In this document: in pieces, positions 27,246 to 35,966 of the stretch
How the letters are laid out: the number at the start of each line of letters is the position of its first letter
Numbering within the stretch: the stretch's first letter is position 1
Source: Caldisphaera lagunensis DSM 15908
Lineage (GTDB): Archaea; Thermoproteota; Thermoprotei_A; Sulfolobales; Acidilobaceae
Length of the DNA: 64,000 bases
Reading direction: 5' to 3'
Assembly (NCBI RefSeq): GCF_000317795.1
Contig: NC_019791.1
Coordinates: 1,240,001 to 1,304,000, forward strand
Notes under the pieces: model-generated
Told to the model about the DNA's origin: nothing
The model's database searches: none
Seen by the model: only the letters and a program-made list of their open reading frames with translations
Program-made: the position numbers and the translations under genes

Positions 27246-28568
27246 TTAACCTGCAATGCAGGATTCTATACTTCTTGCATCTATTTCTATAGGGTCTAAT
27301 GGTACAGCTTTTAAATGATTTCTTATTGATTTTAAAAGTATATTTTTATCTTTAATAGTTAAATAGAAAACATTGTCATAAACACTTATCAAAGGGATCT
27401 TCGACATATTTTCTTCGAATTCATTTATAAAATAAAAACCTGTTATATTATTGCCAGCCCTTCTTATTAAATTATTGTAGTGTTCTTCTTTATAAGTATC
27501 CAAATCTGAAACTATGTCAATATAAGTACTAAGCCCTTCAACAATTACTATATTAGGTTTCTCAATATTATCTATTTTTTCTGCATTTAATTCTAATTCA
27601 ATTATTGATTTTGATGAGGGATTCAAATTCCTAACAAGCAAGTTATTAATTAATTCCTTATTATTTGGATAATATTCTAAGCATTTAGTCATCTTATCTT
27701 TTATTGTACTTTCGCTATGAATATAGCTTCTGTAAACGATTCTGTTACCTTTAACTAAAAGTTGAGGTATAATAAATGATAAAAATGGTAGGGAATCTAC
27801 GCTAGGATTTACTATAAAAATGTTTTGAGTTCCAGATGCAAAAGTAAGCTTATTATTTCCAACTTTTATTTCTATAAATCCTTTTGATGGATTTATTCCG
27901 GAAGGTATAATATTAAGAGTAGGAGGAACCCTAAATGATATGACATCTGGATATTCAATTACAAATGGTACTTCTCCAATGCTTATTTCATTCCCCCTCA
28001 TCTTCCTTATTTCCATTAATCTAATGATTTTTCTCTTAACAATTTTAATTTTTAAAATAATAACACCATCAACAATGAATTCCTCAACACCATATCCAAC
28101 GCTTTTCTTACCATATGGTAATTCAGCAATCAAAAATGTTGTAACTTCTTTTAATTTAGGGCCTAAATAAAAGAAGTTATGTAATAATTCCCTTATTTTA
28201 CCTAAATTTTGTTCACCCAATTGCATTATAGCGCTAATTGAATCTATAACCAACCTTTTTGCATTCATTTTATCAATTAAATTTAGCAATTCTTGCAATA
28301 AGTCAGATAATGCATTAATATCTGTGATTGTTATTGCTTCAATATATTTAAATTTACCTTGTTTTTCATAATATTCAAAATCTATTCCTAAATTTAACAT
28401 GTTCCTATAAAAATCCTTTTTTGTTTCTGTAAAATTTAAATAAATTGAATTTTCATCATTTTTTAAACCTTCATAAAGAAATTTAGATCCAAGAGTTGTT
28501 TTACCTGTTCCTGGATTTCCTGCTATTAATATTATTTGAGCCTCTGTATATTTTGCTGAAAATTTCAT
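27246..28568 (-). CDS. KaiC-like RecA-family ATPase with unique C-terminal half
   Basis: The N-terminal 220 residues are a single KaiC-like domain with Walker A GNPGTGKTTLGSKFLYEG, YLNFTETKKDFYRNMLNLGID, a Walker B strand RLVIDSISAIM, and the terminal MRGNEI segment common to archaeal KaiC-like proteins. The remaining 220 residues do not match a domain I know and are Asn-rich with two C-terminal Cys. Such proteins occur widely in archaea as signalling ATPases. The frame opens at TTG 28586, but ATG 28568 with AAAGGAC upstream is better placed. The small gene at 28712 precedes it and may belong to the same unit. Confidence 0.8.
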   Translation of the reverse strand: MKFSAKYTEAQIILIAGNPGTGKTTLGSKFLYEGLKNDENSIYLNFTETKKDFYRNMLNLGIDFEYYEKQGKFKYIEAITITDINALSDLLQELLNLIDKMNAKRLVIDSISAIMQLGEQNLGKIRELLHNFFYLGPKLKEVTTFLIAELPYGKKSVGYGVEEFIVDGVIILKIKIVKRKIIRLMEIRKMRGNEISIGEVPFVIEYPDVISFRVPPTLNIIPSGINPSKGFIEIKVGNNKLTFASGTQNIFIVNPSVDSLPFLSFIIPQLLVKGNRIVYRSYIHSESTIKDKMTKCLEYYPNNKELINNLLVRNLNPSSKSIIELELNAEKIDNIEKPNIVIVEGLSTYIDIVSDLDTYKEEHYNNLIRRAGNNITGFYFINEFEENMSKIPLISVYDNVFYLTIKDKNILLKSIRNHLKAVPLDPIEIDARSIESCIAG

Positions 28569-28711
28569 CGAGTCCTTTGATACCAATCTTTGTTAAAGAC
28601 AATCTTAACCACTTCAGCTCCATCCCTTTATGGTGTTAAAAATTCTGAAATATAAATTTTATGCATTATTGAGAATATTTTATTGAGAAGAGGGCATCCT
28701 TATAAGGTTTA

Positions 28712-28990
28712 TCATCCCCTTTTTCTAAAGAATCTAATTATAGAATCTATATTGGCTAAATCAAAGTTTAAAGCTCTCATAATTATCTTAAATAAAAGTC
28801 TTGCAGTATTAATTGATGAAATATTCTTTATCAAATCAAATGCATGTATAGGCTCTTCTAATATCAAAATTTTAATGGGTTTTTGATATTTTGCATAAGA
28901 ATAATAATTCATATTTACATATAGACCTAAAGCAACTTTTTTTATTGTTTCATCGACTAGCTCAGCTAAATCATTCGTATCCTTGCCCAA
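28712..28990 (-). CDS. Small protein of unknown function
   Basis: About 92 aa, not recognised. Predicted to be mostly helical with one central strand (IKILILEEPIHAFDLI) and a basic end (FRKRG). The TTG at 28990 has GGTGA 5 nt upstream; the frame itself opens at GTG 28999 inside that GGTGA. It precedes the KaiC-like gene on the same strand by about 140 bp, so a functional link is possible but not shown. A 50-bp palindrome lies upstream of its promoter. Confidence 0.55.
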   Translation of the reverse strand: MGKDTNDLAELVDETIKKVALGLYVNMNYYSYAKYQKPIKILILEEPIHAFDLIKNISSINTARLLFKIIMRALNFDLANIDSIIRFFRKRG

Positions 28991-29064
28991 TAAATTCACC
29001 TTTCGAATTTTTTATATAATTTTCTCAGTTCAACAACCCTCCAGAATTGTTATATTTGTTTTCC

Positions 29065-29114
29065 AATATTTAAATTTAATACTATGGTATACCATAGTAT
29101 TAAATTTAAATATT
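29065..29114. repeat. 50-bp perfect palindrome
   Basis: Centred on GGTATACC between 29089 and 29090. Pairing is perfect outward for 25 bases (inner part TACTATGG and CCATAGTA, outer part AATATTTAAATTTAA and its mirror) and breaks at 29064/29115. It lies between two minus-strand small genes. It could be a dimeric operator, a terminator or a cruciform-forming site. Confidence 0.9.
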
Positions 29115-29224
29115 TATTTGTTTTAAAATTTAAATTAATTTTTATAATCTAATAAAAATCTTTCCATATAGAGATGTTATAGCAATTAGAATCTTTATAG
29201 GAGGACCTTTAAGCCTCTTGTTCA

Positions 29225-29238
29225 CTCTCATATGAGAG
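29225..29238. repeat. Short palindrome CTCTCATATGAGAG
   Basis: A perfect 14-bp palindrome about 30 bp beyond the stop of the minus-strand gene at 29268. The surrounding G- and C-richer stretch (GGAGGACCTTTAAGCCTCTTG at 29202 onward) differs from the AT-rich neighbourhood and may be the end of an old IS200/IS605-type element, which is a guess. Confidence 0.45.
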
Positions 29239-29267
29239 ATGTAATAAGAATCGTAAGAAGACGCTAT

Positions 29268-29561
29268 TTAAGGCAGGTAAGAAGTTAATATATCTTGGAA
29301 GTTATTTGGTAATGTTTTCTTGTTTTTACTAATATTTTCATATACCTGATCTAAATACTCTAAGAACAAAGGACAATTATCAAACCTACCATCTCTATCG
29401 CATTTTGCATGTTTGTTTTTCATGGTTAGCATTAAGAAGCATTGTACAGTTTTTTTGTCAAAATAAGGACACAGTTTATATTGATTTTTAGCGCTTTTTA
29501 TCATTTTAGTTATCCATTTTTTCCTTACATCTTGATCGTTTGTTTGTTTCGGCTCGCTCAC
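29268..29561 (-). CDS. Small Cys-rich protein of unknown function
   Basis: About 97 aa, not recognised. It has five Cys, arranged as LCPYF, VQCFLM, AKCDRDGRFDNCP, so a zinc or iron-sulfur site is plausible. The rest is basic and helical. The GTG at 29561 has GGTGA 5 nt upstream, and the frame opens at TTG 29573. It sits alone between the 50-bp palindrome and the M50 protease gene. Confidence 0.6.
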   Translation of the reverse strand: MSEPKQTNDQDVRKKWITKMIKSAKNQYKLCPYFDKKTVQCFLMLTMKNKHAKCDRDGRFDNCPLFLEYLDQVYENISKNKKTLPNNFQDILTSYLP

Positions 29562-29573
29562 TTCTTTCACCAA

Positions 29574-29862
29574 GACATATTTATTAGTTAGAGAATAATA
29601 ACTTGATTAGAAAATTTTATAATATCAGCATTATTAAATGGTATGATTTCTTTAAACCCTAAGGGTTTTCCTTTAGATAATTAATCATTCTCCTCATAAT
29701 TCCGATTACACTTAATATAATAGAATAAAGAAGTTCAGAGAACAATCTCATCAGAGAGATCCTATATATCCATGGAGAAGGATTTTACTTCTTTTCTCCT
29801 CTAAAGATGAGCCTTCATTTGTTGTAAAAAGAAGTTTTGATTAAAAATTATTCTATGAGAAT
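29574..29862. other. 289-bp spacer with small palindromes
   Basis: No gene recognised. AAACCCTAAGGGTTT (about 29655-29669) is a short palindrome. On the minus strand a TGATGA and a CTGA 9 nt apart occur near 29735-29755, but no second box pair is found, so a C/D RNA is not called. Confidence 0.35.
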
Positions 29863-30450
29863 TTAAATAATAAAAACTAAGGCAAGAGATATTATAAACA
29901 AAATTGCCCATAAAACTATATCAAGCCTTATTATCTTATCTCCATCCAATGGTGGTATAGGTATTAAATTAAAAAGAGATATATATGCATTTACCCAACC
30001 TACAGTTCTTAAAAAGTTAAAATAAAAGGTAGATGAGAAGGCAAAAGATGCAACAAATAAGGCTAACGCTATAACAATATTTGTTATAGGTCCACCAGCA
30101 ACAGAATATAATATACCCTTTCTAGATGTTGGTCCTAAAGCCCATGTTTTAACATAACCTGGCATCAAAAGCTTTATAGGTAATAAAGCCGATACAAGGG
30201 TTATCAAAACCCCTAAAACATTAGCTGTATATCTTGATACCATATGATATTTCCTAGATAAATACCTATGCATATATTCATGAGAGACAAAACCTACAAT
30301 AATTCCTATAAATATTGGTGAAATATAGAAATACAAATTGCTTATTTGGCTACCTCCCAAAGCAACTGTTATAGATAATATACCCAATATCCATGATAAA
30401 GGCTCACTGATTTCTGCAAACACTACCTCTCTCCAAGACCTTCTTTCCAA
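29863..30450 (-). CDS. Site-2-protease-like membrane metalloprotease (M50)
   Basis: Intramembrane zinc protease of the rhomboid-unrelated S2P family. The HExxH motif is HEYMH (about residues 57-61) inside a membrane helix. The second conserved region is FNLIPIPPLDGDKI (the NPDG-type metal-ligand Asp). Five to six hydrophobic helices are visible, and the SVAGGPITN segment is typical. At 195 aa it is a minimal form with no PDZ domain. Start is TTG 30450. Substrates are unknown. It is divergent from the NMNAT gene. Confidence 0.85.
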   Translation of the reverse strand: MERRSWREVVFAEISEPLSWILGILSITVALGGSQISNLYFYISPIFIGIIVGFVSHEYMHRYLSRKYHMVSRYTANVLGVLITLVSALLPIKLLMPGYVKTWALGPTSRKGILYSVAGGPITNIVIALALFVASFAFSSTFYFNFLRTVGWVNAYISLFNLIPIPPLDGDKIIRLDIVLWAILFIISLALVFII

Positions 30451-30585
30451 ATTTTTTCCCCTTGATCTCTTATTTTTGTATTTACAAAGAATTAAAAATA
30501 ATTAGTATTAAATAAGGGATATTAATTTTTAAATAATATTTGTATTTTTAACTTGAGGATGTTATTATTTATTGGGTGTATTAAT

Positions 30586-31110
30586 TTGGTTGAGAGAGCA
30601 CTAATATATGGAAGATTTCAACCATTTCATTTAGGGCACCTAAGCCTAGTAAAGTGGTCATTTGAGCAAGGATTTGATGAAGTTGCTATACTTGTTGGGA
30701 TGGCATCAGAAAACTACACCCCTAGAAATCCTTTCACAGCAGGAGAAAGGATCGAGATGGCCAGGTTATCTTTAAAAGACAGTGGAATACCATTAGATAA
30801 AGTTATAACAGCAACAATTCCAACCCTAGAAATAAGCATAGGCTGTGCATATTATGTATTATCTTACATACCTAAGGTTAAGGCAATATTAACAAGAAAC
30901 CCTGTTATAAGTAAAGCATTTGCAGATGCAGGTATTGAAGTAATAACTCCCCCTATTTTTAATAGAAATGAGTGGAGAGGACAATATATAAGAGAATTGA
31001 TGGCAAAAAATGATAGTAAATGGAAGAATTATGTAACGCCTTCTGTAGTTAGTTATATTGAAGAAATAAATGGAATAGAAAGGGTTAGAAAAATAAATTC
31101 CGAGGATTAG
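30586..31110 (+). CDS. nadM: Nicotinamide-nucleotide adenylyltransferase (archaeal type)
   Basis: Makes NAD+ from NMN and ATP. The nucleotidyltransferase motif is GRFQPFHLGH near the N-terminus. ENYTPRNPFTAGERIEM and NRNEWRGQYIRELM (the second ISTxxR-like region) match archaeal NMNATs. I choose TTG 30586, with GGGTG 7 nt upstream, giving MVERALIYGRFQP and about 174 aa. The frame opens earlier at 30553. The gene ends 4 nt inside the convergent aRF1 gene. Confidence 0.9.
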   Translation: MVERALIYGRFQPFHLGHLSLVKWSFEQGFDEVAILVGMASENYTPRNPFTAGERIEMARLSLKDSGIPLDKVITATIPTLEISIGCAYYVLSYIPKVKAILTRNPVISKAFADAGIEVITPPIFNRNEWRGQYIRELMAKNDSKWKNYVTPSVVSYIEEINGIERVRKINSED

Positions 31111-32213
31111 CCTATTTTGTATCTTAATATACCAGCTACCCCGCCAAAAGTTTTATAGAACCAATCAGATTCTGGTAAGCTATTAGGTATAACTATTACT
31201 TTTGCTCCAGACTTTTCAGCTTCTTCTTTCCATCTTTCAATATTTACATCCTCATGTAAAAGAAGTATTGAAACCATTCCCATTTCTAATGCTCTTTTAA
31301 CATCATCTTCTCCATAAACGACTAGACCTGTATTTCTTGCTAGATGTCCTTTAAATGTTTCCAATGCATCGCTTGCTTCTCTATACATTGCAAATTGGAC
31401 AACATCTTGAGCCTTCATTACAACTTCTCTTAAACCTTGTTCACCTTGATACGCAACATCTATTAACTCCTTGTTAACTAATTGTTGTAATCTATAATCC
31501 AAATAACCTGATTTTACAAAGTCTTCTTTTGCATAGCCAGGGCCTGCAATTATAATTGCTTTAAGCTTTCCCATTTCTAAATATGGCAAGAAATAATTGT
31601 TTACCCTTTCACCTAACCTCTTTAAAAATTCATCAACCATTTGCTCTATAATTCTATCAATTCTTCGCTGACTTTGCCCACCCATCATATGTTTTCCAGG
31701 TATATAATCTTCTACTTCATCCAAAACCTCAAGCCTACTACCCTTAAGTATTCCAATAGTTGCTTGATCCCTTTCAACTATTACTATTCCAACAACATCT
31801 TCACTTTGTATCATTTCTTCTAAAATTTCTAAAACAAATTTCTTATCAGTTCTATAATAAAATACTGGTACTTTTTCAGGGGGACTAAACATATCACATA
31901 TAAATTCCCCTGTATCCATATTTTCTCCACAAAAAGCCACCAATCCATTTTGTGGTATCTTTTGTAGCATAGATACCCTATCCATGGCTGCAGATACAGC
32001 CCTTTTAACAGCTTGTCTTGTTCGCTTAAGCTTAATGTTATCGCTTATAGATAGCTCATCTCTTAATAGTTGCAATACATCCCCAATAGGTCTACCGGGA
32101 GGAACGTATAGGCTAAGCAAAACAGTAGCTGGGGCGCTCCACTCTTTTAGTTCTTTCAATACCTGGGCAAGCTGTTTCTTATTTATCAATAGCTTCTCTT
32201 CTAAGTTTGACAT
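31107..32213 (-). CDS. prf1: Peptide chain release factor aRF1
   Basis: Class 1 release factor that reads all three stop codons and releases the peptide. Domain 1 has the NIKS region as NIKLK (59-63) and the YxCxxxF-like FICDMF. Domain 2 has the universal GGQ at 178-180 (HMMGGQSQRR). Domain 3 ends in GGVAGILRYKIG. Length 368 aa is standard. Relevant for this window: with a normal aRF1 the in-frame TGA codons in the pilin and tnpB genes should terminate translation. Start ATG at 32213 with GGGGG upstream. Confidence 0.93.
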   Translation of the reverse strand: MSNLEEKLLINKKQLAQVLKELKEWSAPATVLLSLYVPPGRPIGDVLQLLRDELSISDNIKLKRTRQAVKRAVSAAMDRVSMLQKIPQNGLVAFCGENMDTGEFICDMFSPPEKVPVFYYRTDKKFVLEILEEMIQSEDVVGIVIVERDQATIGILKGSRLEVLDEVEDYIPGKHMMGGQSQRRIDRIIEQMVDEFLKRLGERVNNYFLPYLEMGKLKAIIIAGPGYAKEDFVKSGYLDYRLQQLVNKELIDVAYQGEQGLREVVMKAQDVVQFAMYREASDALETFKGHLARNTGLVVYGEDDVKRALEMGMVSILLLHEDVNIERWKEEAEKSGAKVIVIPNSLPESDWFYKTFGGVAGILRYKIG

Positions 32214-32410
32214 ATTTACCCCCTCTATTTTTGAGTTCTATTCACGCTTTATTTTTGATCATGAATACAATTAAAATGTGAAACCAAAGTTAAAAATGTT
32301 TTATATTAAGTTTAAATCTGTAACAAGTACACTACTTAATACTAGCTTTATCTTCATTTTTCATGGCATTAGGTATACTTTCCTTTTGAAAAGAGATTTG
32401 TAAAGAATTA

Positions 32411-32800
32411 TTAAGTAGATTTACCATCAGCATGAGAAACAGTCATCGCCTTTTTTTCACATATAATTGATGATATAGCTGATATAGCTGAAATTAAGGG
32501 CCTCACATTTATATAAATTGGATCATTTAAGCTAGAGTTTCTCATTATTGTTTTTGCCTTATCAGATAAAATACATGCTTCTACTTCTTTAACCAAATTA
32601 TGTCCATTTTTATTATCATATATTATTTTTTGGATCTCTCCCACAAAACCTTGTAAAATAACCTTCCACTGCCTAATCATTATTAAACTATTGCTATTTG
32701 GATTTTTAGTATTATCTAATATTTTCTTTTCTGATTTGTCCAGGCCTTCTATGTATTTTATTAGTTCCATTTCAATAGCAGCTAGTTCATCAAGTGACAA
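32411..32800 (-). CDS. Hypothetical protein
   Basis: 129 aa, not recognised. The sequence is largely helical with two Cys (ACILS, IICEKK), a short repeated ISA-ISA-IS stretch from a 9-bp DNA repeat, and no membrane helix. TTG start with GGAGGGCC directly upstream. It lies between aRF1 and the decayed IS element. It may be lineage-specific. Confidence 0.5.
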   Translation of the reverse strand: MSLDELAAIEMELIKYIEGLDKSEKKILDNTKNPNSNSLIMIRQWKVILQGFVGEIQKIIYDNKNGHNLVKEVEACILSDKAKTIMRNSSLNDPIYINVRPLISAISAISSIICEKKAMTVSHADGKST

Positions 32801-32815
32801 GGCCCTCCCCTTTAT

Positions 32816-34054
32816 CTATATTATAAAAATAGCCTTATAGAGAGGTGAGCTACCCCGTCCGCGAGGGCGGGGCATCACCACCTCTCGATGGGAATTTCCT
32901 GCTTCTTCTAGGAAACTTGCTATAACACCCTCTGAGAAGGGAATGTATAGTAGAGGTTTCCTGTCCACAGGCACTAAGGGCAGTCCCGACCCCGCACGGA
33001 GAATGTTTAGAGACGCATTATAATCACGATTGCTTTTCCAACCACATTTAGGACAAATACTCGATCCTCAAGTGTTAGATCGTTTTTTTACATAACCACA
33101 TCGAGCACATGTCTTTGACGTATTCTTTGGATTTACCTTCACCACCTTCCTACCAGCTCTATCAGCCTTGTAGAAGAGGTGGTGGAGGAAGAGGGAGATA
33201 GAATGTAAGATATGCTTCCTAAAGGTATTGTTTTTTGATCTCTCTACCATTTGCTTGGTCTCCAGGTCTTCAATATAAATCTCGTCATATTGTTCTACTA
33301 ACCATGTAGTTATTTTGTGCACATAATCATTCATAACATTCTTTGCATACTCATAGAGTTTTGCTAGTTTAATCCTAACCTTCTCATAATTTTTAGAACC
33401 TTTCTTTTTCCTAGATAAGACACGCTGCACAAGACGTATTTTCTTCTCAACCTTGTCAAACACCTTTGGATTTTCTATAACAATACCATCTGATGTTGTA
33501 ACTAGTTTCTCTATACCAAGATCAATACCAATTCTTTTACCGTTACTTGGTAATGGTTTCTTTTCAACTTCAGTTTGAAATATAGCATACCAGCCTGTGG
33601 AATTTTTTACTATAAGCACTCCCTTCACTCTCCCTTCTAAAGGTCTGTGAAAGAGGACCTTCATGGAACCTATCTTTGAAAGAATCAGCTTATCTCCCTC
33701 AACCTTGAAACCAGATTGGTTGTAGTTTGTAAACTTGAGGATCTTCCTGTACCTTAGCCTCCCCACCCTCTTTCCTTTCTTCTTGAGTTCATGAAGTGCT
33801 CCAATGTTATACCACAGAGTATTGTTTATCATTTGGAGAGCCTTTGAGTACACTAGATCCTTTCCTTCAACTTTCAATTCCTTAATCATTGCTTGCGTAT
33901 CTTTTGGAGTTATCTTCTTCCCCTCTCTTCTTGCTTTCGTGATGGCATCTAACAGCATGTTGTAAACTTTTGCTTCAATTTACATTACCTTGAGGAGTTT
34001 TTCCACTACTTCCTTTGACGGATAAATCCTATACTTGAAGGATAGTTGTATCAC
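32816..34054 (-). pseudogene. tnpB (IS200/IS605 OrfB) broken by two in-frame stops
   Basis: RNA-guided nuclease of the TnpB family. In one frame from GTG 34054 the segment QLSFKYRIYPSKEVVEKLL comes first, then TAA at 33983-33985. The main body follows, with RuvC I IGIDLGIEKLVTT, RuvC II IYIEDLETKQM and the first zinc pair CARCGYVKK. A TGA at 33068-33070 comes next, and after it the second zinc pair CPKCGW and Ruv[15 protein letters not shown]. The longest piece (33068-33958) thus lacks the last catalytic Asp and half the zinc finger. The inferred original codon at the TGA is CGA. The gene starts 2 nt before the end of the broken tnpA. Confidence 0.85.
32841..32888. repeat. Right-end hairpin of the IS200/IS605 element
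   Basis: GAGAGGTG pairs with CCACCTCTC around an inner stem CCCCGTCC/GGGCGGGG with a GCGA loop. It is G+C-rich, at the 3' end of tnpB, where such elements carry their right-end hairpin and guide-RNA scaffold. The boundary base is not known. Confidence 0.65.
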
Positions 34055-34055
34055 A

Positions 34056-34340
34056 TCACTCTTTTCCTTGGCTCTCTACATAGTTCTTCAGTACCTCCAA
34101 TGTAACTTGACCGCTAGTTGCCAAAAAACGACGGAGATCAGATGCGTCCTTTCCATAACTTCTCCTTAACTTGTGGAAACTTCCTCTGTATCCCCTTGAT
34201 GTTATTGTCTTTATCATGTTTATATATCTAGGTATATTAAGGGTTGGCTTGGCCTTGAACAGCATGCGGAAGTGATCCTTGTCAACAGCTTGGACATAGT
34301 GATAATAAAGTACGTAAACTGAATGCGCACCTCTGTCCAA
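34056..34340 (-). pseudogene. tnpA (IS200-type HUH transposase), internally deleted
   Basis: Matches the start (GAHSVYVLYYHYVQ) and end (TSRGYRGSFHKLRR ... LRRFLATSGQVTLEVLKNYVESQ) of Y1 transposases. About 40-45 central residues are missing, and the metal-binding HUH motif is degraded to KDHFRML. The catalytic Tyr before the VATSG-like strand has become Phe (RRFLATSG). It is 94 aa instead of about 130, so it should be inactive. Confidence 0.8.
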
Positions 34341-34407
34341 TCTGTACTACATAGTTATATCTGTTTTAGCTAAACTATAAAATTCTTTCTATAAGGGGAC
34401 TATTCAT

Positions 34408-34427
34408 CTCCTCCCTCACGGGAGGGG
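34408..34427. repeat. Left-end hairpin of the IS200/IS605 element
   Basis: CTCCTCCC pairs with GGGAGGGG (one G-T) around TCAC. It lies upstream of tnpA, where the left-end hairpin recognised by Y1 transposases is expected. CCTTATAG at 32833 and CTATAAGG at 34389 lie just outside or near the two ends. Confidence 0.55.
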
Positions 34428-34487
34428 ACTTTCGCCCCCTTAACCCCTATAAAGTTAAACCTTTTATGTTAAGAAAATCAAAGGAAT

Positions 34488-34856
34488 TTAAATATCTTCT
34501 CCATCAGGTTGATTATCCATTAATTCTTCTACTTCTTCAGGAGAATACTCCCCATTATTTAACAATTCCATCGAATAGAAGTAGCCTTGGCGGTCAATAA
34601 TTACTGCTTCATCCTTTAGTAGTTCATTTAATGCATATCTAATCTTATCTTCACTTGCTAATCCCGATAAATATCTATGGAAATCCTTAATACTCATCTT
34701 TCCGTTTTTCCTTAACAAATCCAACAAAATATCCTTTAATTCTTCTTCATTCGGGGCTGTATAAACAACTAAATCCGTGTCCTCATATATAACTGAGAGG
34801 TTATCCGATATTACTTTTTCTTCTTCAACTTCCTCAACACTTTTACCATCAGACAC
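34488..34856 (-). CDS. Winged-helix-like small acidic protein
   Basis: About 122 aa, not assigned to a family. The middle part (KDILLDLLRKNGKMSIKDFHRYLSGLASEDKIRYALNELLKDEAVIIDRQGYFY) reads as a winged-helix domain. N- and C-terminal tails are very acidic. The GTG at 34856 has GGTGA 5 nt upstream; the frame opens at TTG 34889. It could be a transcription or chromatin factor. It is divergent from the gene at 35023, sharing a 130-bp AT-rich promoter region. Confidence 0.62.
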   Translation of the reverse strand: MSDGKSVEEVEEEKVISDNLSVIYEDTDLVVYTAPNEEELKDILLDLLRKNGKMSIKDFHRYLSGLASEDKIRYALNELLKDEAVIIDRQGYFYSMELLNNGEYSPEEVEELMDNQPDGEDI

Positions 34857-35022
34857 ATTTATCACCAGGCTTTTATTAGTTTCAGGCAAAACCTATAAAT
34901 AATATTGTTTTTCTATTTTATAATATCAAAATTTTTATTATGAACATTTTAAAAATTTCAATTAATTTTTAATACGATATTGCTTTTTAACTTTTATTTT
35001 TTAAAAAATAAGGGGATATATA

Positions 35023-35325
35023 ATGGCTGGAATAAAACAAAAAATCTATGAAAAAGCTGTAAAGGAAGCTTTACTAAGTCAAATGAAAAACAAGATAGAT
35101 ATAGATGAAGCAGTAGAGTGGCTTTATGAAGACTTTGGAATAAAAATAAAGAGTTCGTGGGAAAATTTAAGGAGAGCAGTACTAAATAATAGTGAGATAA
35201 CTCCAAATGATATTGCAGTGTTTATGATAGATCAAGGGGTTGAAGTAGATGAAGGAGCTTGGCATGTATTGCCAACAGGAGGATTGCGAAGTAATAAATC
35301 TAATAATAAACATAATAACACCTAA
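35023..35325 (+). CDS. Small protein of unknown function
   Basis: 100 aa, helical, not recognised: KQKIYEKAVKEALLSQMKNKIDIDEAVEWLYEDFGI looks like a small helical domain, and the tail NKSNNKHNNT is low complexity. ATG start with GGGGATATATA upstream. The end overlaps the next gene in another frame. Confidence 0.55.
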   Translation: MAGIKQKIYEKAVKEALLSQMKNKIDIDEAVEWLYEDFGIKIKSSWENLRRAVLNNSEITPNDIAVFMIDQGVEVDEGAWHVLPTGGLRSNKSNNKHNNT

Positions 35326-35893
35326 AAAAGGAGGAGTCCCTGGATTCAATGCGTATCATGTTATTGAAACTCTAAAGTTCTTAAAAAATAAAGATGCTGG
35401 TAGGCCTTTCCTTTCAAAGTATCTCAATCTTGGTGAAGCTTCTGTAAAAACAATGTTAAAAAGGCTTAAAGAAAATAATTTAATAATACAAATAGGAAAA
35501 CATAATAAATTAACAAAAAATGGGGAAATGGTTTTAAAATTTTTTGAATCTAAATTAAATATTTTTGAATCTAAATTAAATATAGAGGGATTAGAAGATT
35601 GTTTAATTTTGGTATTAGAAATGAATCCTCCAAAGGATTTAACATCTATATATAAAATAAGGGATCAAATAATATCAAGTAGTTGCAAAATAGCAGTTGT
35701 AGGTTTTATAGATAACAAAAATTTAGGTTTTCCAGGTTTGCCGGATTATTTACAAAATGAGCTCATTAATTGCTCTAAGAAGTATTCTTACATTGTTAAC
35801 CGGGGGGTTAACATTATTACCCCAAGATATTGTATGCAAAGCTTATATTCTTTTTACATAAACATAATGAGCCAATGTTGTTTATTTAAATAA
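35264..35893 (+). CDS. Winged-helix protein, DUF4443-like
   Basis: The region FNAYHVIETLKFLKNKDAGRPFLSKYLNLGEASVKTMLKRLKENNLI is a winged-helix DNA-binding domain like that of archaeal DUF4443 proteins. It is followed by a partial ligand-like domain. Two later events altered the gene. A 21-bp tandem duplication (FESKLNI twice, 35542-35583) is present, and a copy of the 26-bp palindrome at 35791-35816 now encodes IVNRGVNIITP near the C-terminus. ATG at 35249 or 35264 is possible; both overlap the previous gene. The C-terminal 30 residues may be post-insertion read-through. Confidence 0.65.
   Translation: MYCQQEDCEVINLIINIITPKKGGVPGFNAYHVIETLKFLKNKDAGRPFLSKYLNLGEASVKTMLKRLKENNLIIQIGKHNKLTKNGEMVLKFFESKLNIFESKLNIEGLEDCLILVLEMNPPKDLTSIYKIRDQIISSSCKIAVVGFIDNKNLGFPGLPDYLQNELINCSKKYSYIVNRGVNIITPRYCMQSLYSFYINIMSQCCLFK
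35542..35583 (+). repeat. 21-bp tandem duplication inside a gene
   Basis: Two adjacent copies of a unit starting TTTTTGAATCTAAATTAAAT. In frame they give FESKLNI twice. Looks like a recent slippage duplication. Confidence 0.8.
35791..35816. repeat. 26-bp palindromic element, copy 2 (inside a gene)
   Basis: Arms CATTGTTAACC and GGTTAACATTA around GGGG, so the C-run is on the minus strand. The last base pair of the arms is changed. It lies within the 3' part of the DUF4443-like gene. Confidence 0.85.
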
Positions 35894-35966
35894 TTATTAT
35901 AAGGATAGTAATACTAAGAAGGATTCTGTAAAATTCTTACAATAAAATACAAAAAAGGGGGTAAAA

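Noticed and set aside
28683-28886. 67-aa frame on the plus strand opposite the small gene at 28712
   Set aside because: The minus-strand frame has a proper GGTGA-N5-TTG start and better composition.
33068-33070. General TGA reassignment, since two genes have internal TGA
   Set aside because: TGA ends normal genes here (for example at 17808-17810, 38262 and 24157), and a normal aRF1 gene is present. The tnpB also has an internal TAA.
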